DNA from: Otis tarda
Lineage: Eukaryota; Chordata; Aves; Otidiformes; Otididae
Direction of reading: 5' to 3'
NCBI GenBank assembly: GCA_026413225.1
Contig: CM048552.1
Location: 164,126,053 to 164,190,052 of the forward strand
DNA: 64,000 nucleotides
A program made the position numbers and the translations under genes. Under the pieces are notes generated by a model, which did not search any database, was not told the DNA's origin, and saw only the letters and a program-made list of their open reading frames with translations. Below are positions 24,572 through 36,260 of the stretch, in pieces (position 1 is the first letter of the stretch; every line of letters starts with the position of its first letter).

Positions 24572-25702
24572 TGTCATAGTTCAGCCCCGATCGGGACCAG
24601 ACTACGCAGTCTCTCTCTCACTCCCCCCACCCTCTGAGAGAATAGGGAGAGATGATATAAGGAAAACGGCTCAAGGTTTGAGATAAGGACGGGGAGAAAT
24701 CCTTAAAGTTACTGTCACGGGCAAAACAGACTCGACTTGGGGAAAAATACACATTTATTTCTAAAACTAGCAGGAGAATGAGACAGAGAACAAGATAACC
24801 TCCCCCCACCCCTCCCTCTTCCCAGGCTTAACATTTTCTCTACTACCTTGCCCCCTCCCCGAGTGGCACAGGGGGGAAGAGGGAATGGGGGCTGCGGTCA
24901 GTCCATCACGAGTTGTTTCATGCCGCTGCTTCATCGTCAGGAGAACTCCTCACATTCCTCCCCTGCCCCAGCTCAGGGTCCCTCCCATAGGCCACAGTCC
25001 TTCGTGGAACTTGTCCGGCGTGGGTCATCTCTTCCACAGAGTGCAGTCCCTCCAGAACAGCTGCCCCAGCATGGGCCCTCCACGGGCCACAGCCTCCTTC
25101 AGGCATCCACCTCCCCTGGTGTGGGGTCCTCCACGGGCTGCAGGAGGATCTCTGCCCCTCCATGGACCTCCATGGGCTGCAGGGGGACAACCCGCTCCAC
25201 CATGGTCTTCACCATAGGCTGCAGGGGAATCTTGGCCAGGAGCTGCATTACTCCTCCCTCTCCTTCTGAACTGACCTTGGTGTCTGTAGCCGTTCCTCAC
25301 AACAGGCTGGCAGACGCCTCTCAGGATCCTTTTTACATCTTATTCACTTCTCATCTCCTCTCCACTTCTTGCAGCCAGGCTGGGCAGAGTCAGGCCCAGT
25401 CAGCTGCCCGGCGGGAGGCCAGAGGGTGAGGCCTGCAAGGCCCATGAGGCCTCCCCCTCTCTGCCCTCACTCAGCTGCTTCACATCTTCTCTCTTTTTTT
25501 TTTTTTCTGTTTTCCCCTTCTTAAATATGTTATCGCAGACACGTTATCATGGGACATTCTGCTACCAATTGGCTCGGTCTTGGCCAGCAGCGGGTCCACC
25601 CTAGGCCCAGCCAAGTCCACTAAACAAAGGGGAGCAACTTCTAGCAGTTTCCTACAGAAGCTACCACCTTAGGCCCCCCCCTCACTAAACAAAACCAGAA
25701 CA
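24572..25702 (-). mobile_element. Solo LTR, long-R ERV family, copy 2
   Basis: The plus strand runs from TGTCATAG to CAGAACA. The flanks GCTTG (24567-24571) and GTTTG (25703-25707) form a 5-bp target duplication with one C/T difference. On the sense (minus) strand, CCAAT and a TATA box TATTTAAG (25520-25527) precede the GC-rich R region, and AATAAA lies at 24754-24759. No internal retroviral sequence is attached. It faces copy 3 in inverted orientation 3.4 kb away. Confidence 0.93.
25099..25248 (-). CDS. Conserved 49-codon small ORF in LTR R region, copy 2
   Basis: An ATG frame of 49 residues plus TGA, beginning MQLLAKIPLQPM and ending PTPGEVDA. Length, start and stop match those in copies 3 and 4. 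No known domain is visible. The product would be acidic at its C-terminus and has repeated PLQP-type segments. No protein evidence exists within the sequence. It is listed as a possible CDS only because the frame is kept in three separate insertions. Confidence 0.25.
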   Translation of the reverse strand: MQLLAKIPLQPMVKTMVERVVPLQPMEVHGGAEILLQPVEDPTPGEVDA

Positions 25703-26924
25703 GTTTGTTACACTTAGTTGTATAAAAATACTGGCCTTCCTCTCAGTTTTATATTCTTTTGTGTTTTAGTGATGTTGATGTTTTGGATTGAAATAGAATA
25801 GTCACAGAACATTAAAAAGTTGCTAAATTATAAATATTAAAAATAACCACATAAATACTGACTATATTTGAAAAACAGCATTCTTAGCTTGCAGATCTAT
25901 CATTGTCAAAGGAAAGCTTTCTATGTTATACTGTTTAAATAGAATGAAATGAAGCAAATGTTATTTTTCTAGCAATAGTTTTCATTACATTGATTTATCT
26001 ACTTTTTTCTTTTGGGATTTTGTTTTTAAAGCTAACTTTTTTTTTTTCTTTATGATAACCCCCATCACCAGAGCTACAGACATTATACTAAACTTCCATA
26101 GAATCTGAATAGAAAATATTTGTTCTGAGCAGGATAATGAAAATTTTACATGAATGTTTTCTGAAAAGATGGGTTTGGGGTTTTTTGTTTTTTTTTTTAA
26201 GAATTGTACTGGTGAATGATCATATTGCTTGGAATATTTTCAGTTGTAGTAAATCATCTATGCACTAAATCCTGAAGCGGTCTGTTCACACTCTGTTTTA
26301 GGGCTTTCTTTTGTATTCAATCTCGTAAATTTGTGCTGAAACACAATAATGTTCCTGAGACTACCATACTGATTCAATTGCAAGGTTGTTTAACTTCAGA
26401 TTCCAAAAGGCAGGAGACAATTTTCAGGAAGATAAAATTTGATTTTTGTCTTTTTCAAGACTTCCCATTTCATTACCTGTAGTTTGCATTTATTACTTGT
26501 AAAAGTAAAGTTGAAATGTCAGCTAGTCTTCAAGCAACCATATCAAAGCATTTGTTTCTGTTCTCATATCCTGTAAAAATACACAATGACAAAAGAAAAT
26601 GAGACATTGAGATATTTTTGAAGATATTTCATATATGATAATCCTCACAGATGAAAGAAATACCAGGTAAAAATATATTTTTAAAAAATTACATAAATAA
26701 AGGGGAGGGAGTAGCATAAGCACATAAATTGTTTTAACTGAATTAGAGTATTGGTGGAGCAATAGATAGAATGCAGCTCGGCTGTTTCCTATAATAAATC
26801 TAATTTGTTGAAACTTACTGCTTCATTTTTGGATCAGTGGGTCACCTGAAAATGTCATTTTCATCATCAGAAATACTACTGTGCATTTATCAATGCAAGT
26901 ACTGTAATATGTATCTCTCTATTG

Positions 26925-27037
26925 ATCTACCAATCTATTATTTATCTACCTATTTGTCTATCAATCAGTCAATCAGGCTGTCCATCTATCTGTCTGTCTC
27001 TTCATCTATCTATCTATCTATTTGTCTCTCTGTCTCC
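26925..27037. repeat. Imperfect (TATC/TGTC)n tetranucleotide tract
   Basis: A degenerate CTAT/CTGT tetranucleotide array of about 110 bp with a short uninterrupted core of TATC units at about 27003-27021. It produces a repetitive I/Y/L/S open frame that is not a gene. Confidence 0.85.
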
Positions 27038-28732
27038 TATAACCACTGCTGGTGGTCTGATCAGTCTGGAGAGGGGAGAAAAATTCTGAGGGGCAGACTT
27101 CAGAAAGTTATTATTTTTGTGGGATTATAGATGTCTGTCTGTCTGAACTTTAGGTACAATAAATAGGCTTCTAATAAAAGTAAAATAAGAACATTGTTAT
27201 GTCATTAGACCTTGACTACCACAACTGTCAGGAAAATGTATCAATAAGATGAGAAATTTATATTCTAATGATTTATGATAATGGAAAAAAGAAGAAGAAA
27301 AAAAAAAAAAACAACAAACAACCCAAACCAAAACATCAACCTTGAGATATTTCACTAACATGTAAAAAATATTATTTGCTCAGAGCAGCTAAAATTTGAA
27401 GTCCATGTTAATGGTAATGAATTTTGGAAAACATTGACATACAGTGGCTTGCAAACTATCCTTAAGAAAAAAAAAAACCTTTTTTAGAAATACTAACTAA
27501 AAATCAGTTAAAATTAAAATATTGCCACATTCAAAACAGTTGTTCTGTTCTGTGGTTGATTTTATTTTCCTTTTCTTTCTTCTAACACGTTTTTCTATTT
27601 AGAGCAGGATTCCAGTCTAAGAAGTGAAAATGTAACAGATTTATTCCTTGTGCTTCTTCAGAGTATTTTAGACCATAAAGATAATCTGTGCATTTTACAC
27701 CTGTCACTCTGCAAAACAAATACTTACTAAAAAAAAATAAAAGATTTTACTTCTTATGTATGTCATCAATAGTCAGGGAAATCAAGATAATATAAAATAT
27801 AATATGGTCTGATATCCCTTATATCAGGTAATTTTTGTTGTAGGGACTAGAGAATGGAACCAACCTCTTAGACTCTGAGTAAAAGGTTTGAGGGCTTGTA
27901 GATGGTTTCCTTATGGAAATATAAAGGAATTAGATTCAAACAATTTCTTTGCTGTGCAAAGTCATTGCTCAAAGTAACACTATATTTGAATGATAATTTC
28001 TAGACCTTGAGCTGATATAATTTACAGCAGGGATCTGACTGTTTACAACAACAAGATACATGACAAATTATTAAAATACACATAAAAACTACAAGAAATA
28101 TCGTATGAAATTGTCAGCATTTATATTAATGTAGAAATTGATGTTGAGTACTTTCATGTTTTTTTTTTTTTAAATCAAATATTCCTTCCCAATAAAGAAC
28201 ACTCAGAACTTTGTTATTAGTATTTTTTTTTCCTGAAAACATCAATGACACTGCATATTTTTGTCCTTTCATATTAATAATAAATTGTTTTGTAAGTCTT
28301 CTCAAAGGAAAGCACATCCAGCTTTTTCCACAGAAAATTTTGAAAAGATCTAATGCCCTATATATTGTTTCCATTATTGTAAATGCAGATGATAACTATA
28401 TTTTACCTCAATGTTGTATTATTTCCCTTCTGACCCACATTATGAAACAGATCATGCAGTAATGCTTTCAGAGCGAGTTCTACTATAATGACTTTCAGAT
28501 CCATTAAGTCAGGATAAGAAGGAGTCCCTTTGAGCTAAGTGTTTAAGTCACTACACAATATTCTGTGGAGAACAAGCCTACAGTGAGATGAGTTGGCCAA
28601 GCTATTAACTCCTTTTTTTTTTATTATGTTCTTTGAAACCTGGCAGACTTTATTTAACTGCTTGTCCTTTCACTGATATTTCTGGAGGAGGAATTTGCAT
28701 GTTCATGCAACTACATACATACAAAGAGAGAG

Positions 28733-28760
28733 AGAGAGAGAGAGAGACAGAGACAGAGAA
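28733..28760. repeat. (AG)n microsatellite
   Basis: An AG dinucleotide tract that passes into ACAGAG units. Confidence 0.9.
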
Positions 28761-29224
28761 ACTTTATAGAGAGATATAAAAACTATCATAGCTATACATT
28801 TATATTTTTCTATAGACATATATGTGGAAATCTAGAACTCCTTGAATTTAGGGGAAAAAAAAAAAGACCATCAAATTAATTCGTGATGGATAATCATGTG
28901 TATTACTATGGATAATATAATACGATTTTTCATATGAAAAAGGCCATTAGAGAAATCTAATAAATTACAATACTATGGACTATTTAGATATTCAGTAAAT
29001 CCATGCTGCATTTCTTGTTGAGTATCACTTGAAAAAGATATTAAAAGATATTTCACTAAAATCAGTGGTGAAGCTCTCAATACATTTACTGGTGTGTTGT
29101 AGTTTTGTTAGTGAGGCGGGGCCTAAGGTGGTAGCTTCTGTAGGAAACTGCTAGAAGTCGCTCCCCTTTGTTTAGTGGACTCGGGCGGGCCTAGGGCGGA
29201 CCCGCTGCTGGCCAAGGCCGAGCC

Positions 29225-29275
29225 GATTGGTAGCAGAATGTCCTGTGATAACGCCTCTGCGATAACGTATTTAAG
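29225..29275 (+). promoter_or_regulatory. LTR core promoter: inverted CCAAT box and TATA box
   Basis: GATTGG (29225-29230) is a reverse-orientation CCAAT box. TATTTAAG (29268-29275) is a TATA box about 40 bp downstream. Both occur in the same positions in the three minus-strand copies. A start site would be expected about 25-30 bp downstream, near 29300. This is inferred from motif and spacing only. Confidence 0.7.
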
Positions 29276-29558
29276 AAGGGGAAAGCAGGAAAAAAAAGGA
29301 GAAGAGAAGATGTGAAGAAGCTGAGTGGGGGCAGAGGCGCAGAGGGGGAGGCGCAGGCCTCGTGGGCCTTGCAGGCCTCACCCTCTGGCCTCTTGCCAGG
29401 AGGCCGACTGGGCCCAACTCGGTCCGGCCCGGTTGCAAGAAGTGGAGAGGAGATGAGAAGTGAATAAGATGTAAAAAAGATCCTGAGAGACATCTGCCAG
29501 CCTGTTGTGAGGAACGGCTGCAGACGCCAAGGTCAGTTCAGAAGGAGGGGGAGGAGTA

Positions 29559-29708
29559 ATGTGGCTCCTGGCCAAGATTCCCCTGCAGCCTGTGGTGAAG
29601 ACCATGGTGGAGCAGGTTGTCCCGCTGCAGCCCATGGAGGTCCACGGAGGGGCAGAGATCCACTTGGAGCCCGCGAAGGACCCCACACCAGGGGAGGTGG
29701 ATGCCTGA
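29559..29708 (+). CDS. Conserved 49-codon small ORF in LTR R region, copy 3
   Basis: An ATG frame of 49 residues ending in TGA, beginning MWLLAKIPLQPVV and ending DPTPGEVDA. It lies about 260 nt downstream of the predicted start site. Three upstream ATGs are each followed within four codons by an in-frame stop, so reinitiation or leaky scanning would be needed. The peptide matches no family that I know. Alternative frames through the same GC-rich region are also open for about 90 codons, but only from non-ATG starts. Coding status is unproven. Confidence 0.28.
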   Translation: MWLLAKIPLQPVVKTMVEQVVPLQPMEVHGGAEIHLEPAKDPTPGEVDA

Positions 29709-30045
29709 AGGAGGCTGTGGCCCGTGGAGGGCCCGCTGGGACAGCTGTTCTAGAGGGACTGCACCCGTGGAAGAGATGACCCACGCCGGAGCAGTTTCAC
29801 GAAGGACTGTGGCCGGTGGGAGGGACCCCACGATGGAGCAGGGGAGGAATGTGAGGAGTTCTTCCCCCGACCATGAAGCAGCGGTGTGAAACAACATATG
29901 ATTAACTGACTGCAACCCCTATTCCCTTTTCCCCCCTGTGCCACTTGGGGGGGGGAAGGTGGTAGAGATAATGTTAAGCTTGGGAAGAGGGAGGGGTGGG
30001 GGGAGGTTATCTTGTTCTCTGTCTCATTCTCCTGCTAGTTTTAGA

Positions 30046-30051
30046 AATAAA
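30046..30051 (+). terminator. LTR poly(A) signal AATAAA
   Basis: AATAAA follows the GC-rich R region and precedes a conserved U5 block GTCGAGTCTGTTTTGCCC. The same signal is at 230-235, 24754-24759 and 54176-54181 (all minus) in the other copies. Confidence 0.75.
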
Positions 30052-30235
30052 TGTGTATTTTTCCCCAAGTCGAGTCTGTTTTGCCCATGACGGTAACTTT
30101 AAGGATTTCTCCCTGTCCTCCCTCTCAAACCTTGAGCTGTTTTTCCTTATATTGTCTCCCCCTATTCCCTTGGAGGGTGGGGGGAGTGAGAGAGAGACTG
30201 CGTAGTCTGGTCCTGATCGGGCCTGAACTACGACA

Positions 30236-32514
30236 TGGTGCTTTAATGGAGTTTTCACTTTTAATTTTTTGCCCTTTATTTTCCCATCACACAAAAACCT
30301 TTTGCAATGCTATAAAAAAAAAAAAATTGTCTTTTCACCTGTTCTAACCTGATCACACAAACCCATCCACAGTCTGAACCTAAGTGTACCTAAAGATGAA
30401 GTACAATCTTGACTGGAGTTCCAGAAGATTACAGCCAGTTGATAGTGATTAAAGAGCTGGTGCTTGTAAAAAATAAAAATACTTGCAGCAATAAATGTTT
30501 GAGCTTTCTTGAATTATGTTTTCAATTTCCTTTTATATTAACAAGATATGACTGTATTACTGTATTTTATATTGACTCCAGCACATCACTTTCTAAATAT
30601 TTCACTGATTCTGCAGATTACAGAATGTAATTGTATTTTCAGCTAGAGAATTAGTATCATGGTCTTCTTTTAATTTTCAAATAAAAAATGGACTTGCTTC
30701 CAGAATTTTTGGTTTACCTTTAATTTCTGGCAAAATAACCTGAAAAACTACTCTCCTAAAATTTAAAGCCTATGGATACGTAAAAGTATGAGAGATGCCT
30801 TCTTATAAAAAGGCAGGACTTCTGTCATTTGTGAAGATCAGGGTTGATGAGTTCTGCCTTACAGATAACTCAAATTTCCACCTACAGTTTTTTTCTTACT
30901 ATACTGGCCCTCCTAAATTTTCCTAGTGGAAAGAGATTAATGGAATGTGGTTAGGACCTTTGAAGATCCCTTGAGGTACTGCCCACCTAGTCTCAAACCT
31001 AAAGTTAGACAGAGAAGATCTGCTAAAACTGTGTTACAGGCCACTGCTATAATTTAATCCTGATGTTATTAGCAATTAACAGAGAACATTCACAAATAGC
31101 TTTTTTTTTTAAGTGGCAAGAACATCTGAAGAATAAGTGGTTCTTTTTTAAGTGTACAGTGGTCATTTCCTTTGAAGGGTTAAAGACAGAGAGCTTGAAG
31201 AGATTTCATCTCACCTGACTTAGACGTCCTTAATGCAGACATCTGCTTCTTAGCTGATTACCCTACCTGTCATATATAGTTAAAAAAAAAAGAGAAAATA
31301 TGATTCATCTGATTCACTTTATGTCTATTTCTACTGCTTGATAAAACAGTTTATAGTATAAAACTGCCTTCCCCTCCTCCAAGGGGTTGAACTGCCAGTG
31401 ATCCAAGGCCTAGTTTTAATAGAGAAAGTCTGCTGAGTAGAGTCGTGCAAGATAAGAAATATAAAATTGCAGACAGAAGTAAGATTGCTGAAATGTGGAC
31501 AGTCTGAAGCTCAATGTTTCTAGGAAAAAAAAGAAGAAACAAAACAACCTCTCCCCAAAATACTCAAAAACCTCAACATGGACATAAAGAGATAAACAGG
31601 AAGCCTGAAAATGGCAGTTGAGCAACACTGAGAATCAGGCTGATGCAGAAGCAACAAGGGCTGAACCTTTCACCAGTTGCTGATGGCTGCATAGCCAGCA
31701 AAGACTCTTCGGACATAGAGTCTCATACCATTTAACCTAGTAGTTTATTGATTCTATCCAAACAATTGTTTTATCTTTTAAAATTGTGTTTCTCAGAGAC
31801 CCTTCAAATATATAAAAGTTGCTCAAGCACACTGACCCAGAAAGTAATGAGAGTCCAAGGTGGCTGATATAGACTCCTATCCACCTTGTCCAGGAAAATT
31901 TCCAGAAAAGTTATGGGGACAAAGAAAACAAAAAAATTACCCAAAATTACAAACCAGAAAATATTCATGAATAATTAGTTCATTGCAATGTAGGGAGGAT
32001 TCAAGCATAATCTCCTCTAAGTATGAAAAAAATATTTGAATTCAGTTTTAAAAAAACCAAAAATTTTAAAATATTCCTTTAACACTAGTGATATGCAGGA
32101 TAGCCCATATAAATGTGGTGATGGATGATGGAAAATGAAATATCCAATGCAGAGGTTAGCCTTAGTGGTCTCAATTGCCTATGTCAGAGAGACCAGAGAT
32201 TTCTTTGTTAGAGAATTCTGAGGTAATTGCTACATGAACTCATGCAATCAGTATGTCCAGTAACGTAACAAAATCAAACATGGTTAATTTTTATAGACAA
32301 AAAAATAATAAATGTAGTAACTGTATTATATAAAGATTAAAACATGAGAGAAAGTGAGATTGGAATAGCTAAATTTGGAAAGAAAAGTTACTTAATGACA
32401 TTGAAGACAGTGAATTAAATAGAAATCAGATAAAAAGTAGAAGGAATATATCAAAGTAACAGATTAACCTCATATGTTTCTTTGTTAAGAAAACTTCTAA
32501 TTTTTTTTTCTTCA
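30236..32514. other. No gene recognised; AT-rich DNA
   Basis: AT-rich sequence with A/T runs. The frames at 30409-30630 and 31351-31628 are chance. No repeat family is recognisable. Confidence 0.5.
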
Positions 32515-33240
32515 GACAAAGGCAATGCTTTATCTAAACTACTTTATCTGGACTTCAGTAGAGCAGTTGATATATTGCCAGGGGAGATGTTATTAATTAA
32601 GATTAAGGAGATGAAGATTAATGTAAGAAAAGCTGAACCAACCAGTCTCTACTGAAAAGGGAAAAAAAACTAGTAAGGAAGCATGTTATTAGTAGGGTTT
32701 CACAAGACTTGTTTGTGGATTTGATTTTACTTAATATTTTGCTCATATTTTATTTAGCAACCTAGGCATGAAAGAACTGAAAATATGCTGACAACATGAA
32801 ACAAGGATGCACCAATATAAAGGAAATATGATCAGGGACAACCAGAGGATAGCAATAATACAATTGACTTAAAAGTCATATAACGTAGTACAAAATCAGA
32901 TACTTGGGAACTAATAGTAAAAAAATTCTGTAGCAAGGTGGGAGTTCTTCAGATAGAATTAAGGAAGTAGGAGAAAAATCTACATATTACAAAAATTACA
33001 AAATCTACATATTAGTAGATCACAGAATGATGCAATCCTTGGTCTCATAAATTTCTTACAGATGCAATAAAATATTTATATTTTTGTTCCCTTACAAATA
33101 CTGTCTTCAGATTTGATCACGTCTATTCAGGAAAGATACCTTCAAAACTGGAAAGTATAGAGAAATTCAACTTCTGATGAGCTGAGGAATTAAACTAGTT
33201 TATATTTAAAGACTAAAACAACTTGACTTAGCAAGTTAAA
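32515..33240 (+). mobile_element. Ancient LINE fossil (CR1/L3-like) on plus strand
   Basis: Near 32545-32580 the plus strand reads LYLDFSRAVDILP, which corresponds to motif A of a CR1/L3 reverse transcriptase. Weaker, collinear similarity follows for the motif B region (32690-32760) and for the region before the C-terminus (33120-33200). All frames are broken. The left and right ends are not definable; the right side runs up to the CR1-F tail. I judge it a pre-avian or early avian relic from its decay. Confidence 0.5.
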
Positions 33241-33808
33241 TAATACAGATAGATATGTTTATATAGTAGAAATAGAGAATCATAGAATCATAAAGTCTTT
33301 ATGGTTGGAAAAGATCTCCGAGATCAAGTCCAACCATCAATCCAGCACCACCATGCCTACTAAAGCATGTCCCAACGTGCCATGTCTACATTTTTTTTTT
33401 TAACACCTCCAGGGATGGTGACTCCACCACTTCCCTGGGCAGCCTGTTCCAATGCTTGACCACTCTTTCAGTAAATAAGTTTTTCCTAATATCCAATCTA
33501 AACCTCCTCTGACACAACTTGAGGCCCTTTCTTCTCATCTTATCACTAGTTGCTTGAGGGAAGAGACCAAGACTCACCTCCCTACAACCTTCCTGCAGGT
33601 AGTTTTAGAAAGAGATAAGGTCTCCCCTTAGCCTGTTCTCCATACTAAACAATCCCAGCTCCCTCAGCCACTCCTTATAAGACTTGTTCTCCAGACTCCT
33701 CACCAGCTTTGTTGCCCTCTCTGGTCACACTGTTCCTGATCCAAGCCAGAATGCTGTTGGCCTTCTTAGCCACCTGGGCACACTGCTGGCTCATGTTCAG
33801 CTGGCTGT

Positions 33809-34887
33809 CTACCAGCAACCTGGATCCTTTTCCGCCAGGCAGATTTCCAGGCACTCTTCCCCAAGCCTATAGCATTGCATGGGGTTGTTGTGACCAAAGT
33901 GCAGGACCCAGCACGCGGCCTTATTAAACCTCATACAATTCACGTCGGCCCATAGATCCAGCCTGTCCAGATCCCTCTGCAGAACCTTCCTCCTCTCAAG
34001 CAGATTGACACTCCCACCCAATCTGATGTCATCTGCAAACTTACTGAGGGAGCACTCAATCCCCTCATCCAGATCACTGATAAAGATATTAAACAAGACT
34101 GGCCCTAAAACTGAGCCCTAGAGTACACCGCTTGTGACTAGCCACCAACCGGATTTAACACTGTTCACCACAACTCTCTGGGCTTGACCATCCAGCCAGT
34201 TTTTAACTCAGTGAAGAGTACACTTGTCTAAGCCATGAGCCTCTCTAGGAGAATGCTGTGAGAGACGATATCAAAGGCTTTGCTGAAGTCCGGGTAGATA
34301 ACATCCACAGCCTTCCCGTCATCCACTAGGTGGGTCACCTCTTCATAGAAGGAGATCAGGTATGTCAAGCAGGACCTGCCTTTCATGAATCCATTCTGGC
34401 TAGGCCTGACCTCCTGGTTGTCCTGCACATGCCTAGTGAGTGGACTCAAGATGAACCGCTCCATGCTCTTCTCCGGCACTGAGGTCAGGCTGACAGGCCT
34501 GTAGTTCCCCAGATTCTCCTTCCAACCCTCCTAGTAGATGGGCATTACATTGGCAAGCCTCCAGTTGTCTGAGACGTCCCCTGTTAATCAGGACTGCTGA
34601 TAAATGATGGAGAGTGGCTTGGCAAGCTCCTCTGCCAGCTCCCTTGGTACTCTCAAGTGGATCCCATCTGGCCCCACAGACTTGTTTGTGTCCAGGTGGC
34701 TTAGCTGTTCATTAACTGCTTCCTCCTGGATTATGAGGCATTTATTCTGTTCTCCATCCCTGTCTTCCAGCTCAGAGGGCTGAACACCCTGGGGATAGCC
34801 TGGTTTGGCTATTGAAGACTGAGGTAAAGAAGATATTAAATATCTCAAGCTTTTCCTCATTCTTGGTGACAATGTTCCCTCTTGCAT
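33809..34887 (-). pseudogene. CR1-F reverse-transcriptase remnant
   Basis: In minus-strand order: TNKSVGPDGIHLRV (about 34700), GRSCLTYLISFYEEVTHLVD, then VDVIYPDFSKAFDIV (motif A, about 34290), and [27 protein letters not shown] (about 34090-34010), in which motif C keeps both catalytic Asp residues (FADD). The motif B stretch at about 34130-34180 is out of frame with a stop. Several frames are needed to read the domain, so it is inactive, although the two catalytic sites are preserved. Confidence 0.85.
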
Positions 34888-34949
34888 CCAATAAACGATG
34901 GAGATTCTCCTTGGCTCTCTTTTTTGTTGTTAGTGTATTTATAAAAAAA

Positions 34950-35329
34950 CATAGAATCATAGAATGGTTAGGGCTGGAAGGGACCTTCAAAGGTCGTCTA
35001 GTCCAACCCCCCCGCAAGAAGCAGGGACATTCCCAAATAGATCAAGTTGCTCAGAGCCTGATCCAACATGGTCTTGAACGTTTCCGGGGATGGGACATCC
35101 ACCACCTCTCTGGGCAACCTGTTCCAGTGTTCTACAACCCTCAGTGTAAAAATTTTTTTCCTAATATCCAATCTAAATCTACCTCCCTCTATTTTAAAAC
35201 CATTACCCCTCGTCCTATCACAACAGGCCCTACTGAACAGCCTCTCCCCATCTTTCTTGTAGGCCCCCTTGAGGTACTGGAAGACCGCTATCAGGTCTCC
35301 CCGGAGCCTCCTCTTCTCCAGGCTGAACA
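34950..35329 (-). mobile_element. CR1 LINE, short 3' fragment nested in CR1-F (CR1-G)
   Basis: A young CR1 of about 380 bp with octamers at 34950-34964 and a 5' end in the [22 protein letters not shown] region. Its minus frame 35330-34998 is open and reads to ALSNLI, the normal ORF2 C-terminus. It splits CR1-F within the linker: the host peptide reads ENKK on one side and FFINTLTTKKRAKEN on the other. The insertion is therefore younger than CR1-F. Confidence 0.93.
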
Positions 35330-36260
35330 TTTTTTTGTTTTCTCTTACAACAGTGGCTACATTGAGTACTAGTTGGATTTTTGCCTTTCTAATTTTCTCT
35401 CTGCAGGACCTAATGAGATCCCTGTATTCTTCTTGAGTTGCCTGCCCCTTCTTCCAAAAGTGGTAGACTCTCCTTTTTTTCCCTGAGTCCCAGAAAAAGC
35501 TCCCTGTTCAGCCAGGTCAGTTGTCTTCCCTGCTGGTATGTCTCATAGCACATGGGGTCAGCCTGTTCCTATGCCTTTAAGATTTCCTTCTTGAAGAATG
35601 TCCAGCCTTCCCAAACCCTTTTGCTATTCAAGACTGTCTCCCATTGGGCTTTCTCAACCAGTGTCCTCAGCAGGCCAAAGTCTGCTCTCAGGAAGTTCAT
35701 GGTAGTGGTTTTGCTGACCCGCCCCCCCACCCCCACCCCTCCTTACTTCACCAAGAATCAAGAACTCTATCATTTCATGGTTGCTAAGCCCAAGACAGCC
35801 TTCCACCACCACATTTCCTATCAGTCCTTCTCTGTTTGGAAACAGCAGGTCAAGCAAGGCACCTTCCCTCATAGGCTTACTCATCAGCTGTGTCAGGAAG
35901 TTTTCTTACACACACTCCAGGAATCTCCTAGACTGTTTCCTCTCTACTGTGTTGTATTTCCAGCAAATATCCAGCAAGTTTAAGTAGTCCATGAGAACAA
36001 GGGCTAGTGATTGTGAGACTTCTGCCAGCTGCTTGTAGAATGCTTCATCTACCTCTTCATCCTGGTTGAGTGGTCTATAACACACTCCCAGCAGGATATC
36101 TGCTTTGTTGGCCTTCCCCTTCATCCTCACCCATAAGCACTCAACGTTGTCATCACAATCATTGAGGTCTATACAATCAAAACGCTCCCTAACATACAAA
36201 GCCACCCCACCACCTCTTCTTCCTTGCGTATCCCTCCTGAAGAGCTTATAGCCATGCATT
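35330..36260 (-). pseudogene. CR1-F endonuclease remnant
   Basis: The minus strand from 36260 encodes the C-terminal half of the CR1 AP-like endonuclease. Visible are GYKLFRRDTQGRRGGGVALY, GVCYRPLNQDEEVDEAFYKQ, LALVLMDYLNLLDICW (where the conserved G-D-F-N is changed to M-D-Y-L-N) and NREGLIGNVVVEGCLGLSNH, with the final His in the catalytic S-D-H position changed in context to S-N-H. A C-rich insertion and frameshift occur near 35720-35745. The enzyme would nick target DNA for insertion; this copy is dead. Confidence 0.85.

Larger units (their letters stand above)
25703..29094. other. No gene recognised; AT-rich DNA between inverted LTRs
   Basis: Unique AT-rich sequence with two microsatellites listed separately and several A and T runs. 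The frames here (for example 26523-26762, 26837-27130 and 28126-28462) are low-complexity or chance. Confidence 0.5.
29095..30235 (+). mobile_element. Solo LTR, long-R ERV family, copy 3
   Basis: The sense copy on the plus strand. It starts TGTTGTAG, ends CTACGACA and is flanked by a perfect 5-bp duplication TGGTG (29090-29094 and 30236-30240). U3 is about 200 bp, R about 770 bp and U5 about 170 bp, judged from the TATA box and the poly(A) signal. No adjoining primer-binding site, polypurine tract or internal genes are present. This copy is the best reference for the family because its regulatory elements and small ORF are intact. Confidence 0.94.

Noticed and set aside
26837..27130. 97-codon frame with repeated I/Y/L/S residues
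   Set aside because: It is a translation of the tetranucleotide microsatellite.
29617..29889. 90-codon frame shared by the four LTRs (begins with SxCSPWRS)
   Set aside because: It starts at TTG, not ATG, in each copy, and overlaps the ATG small ORF in another frame. I consider it composition-driven.
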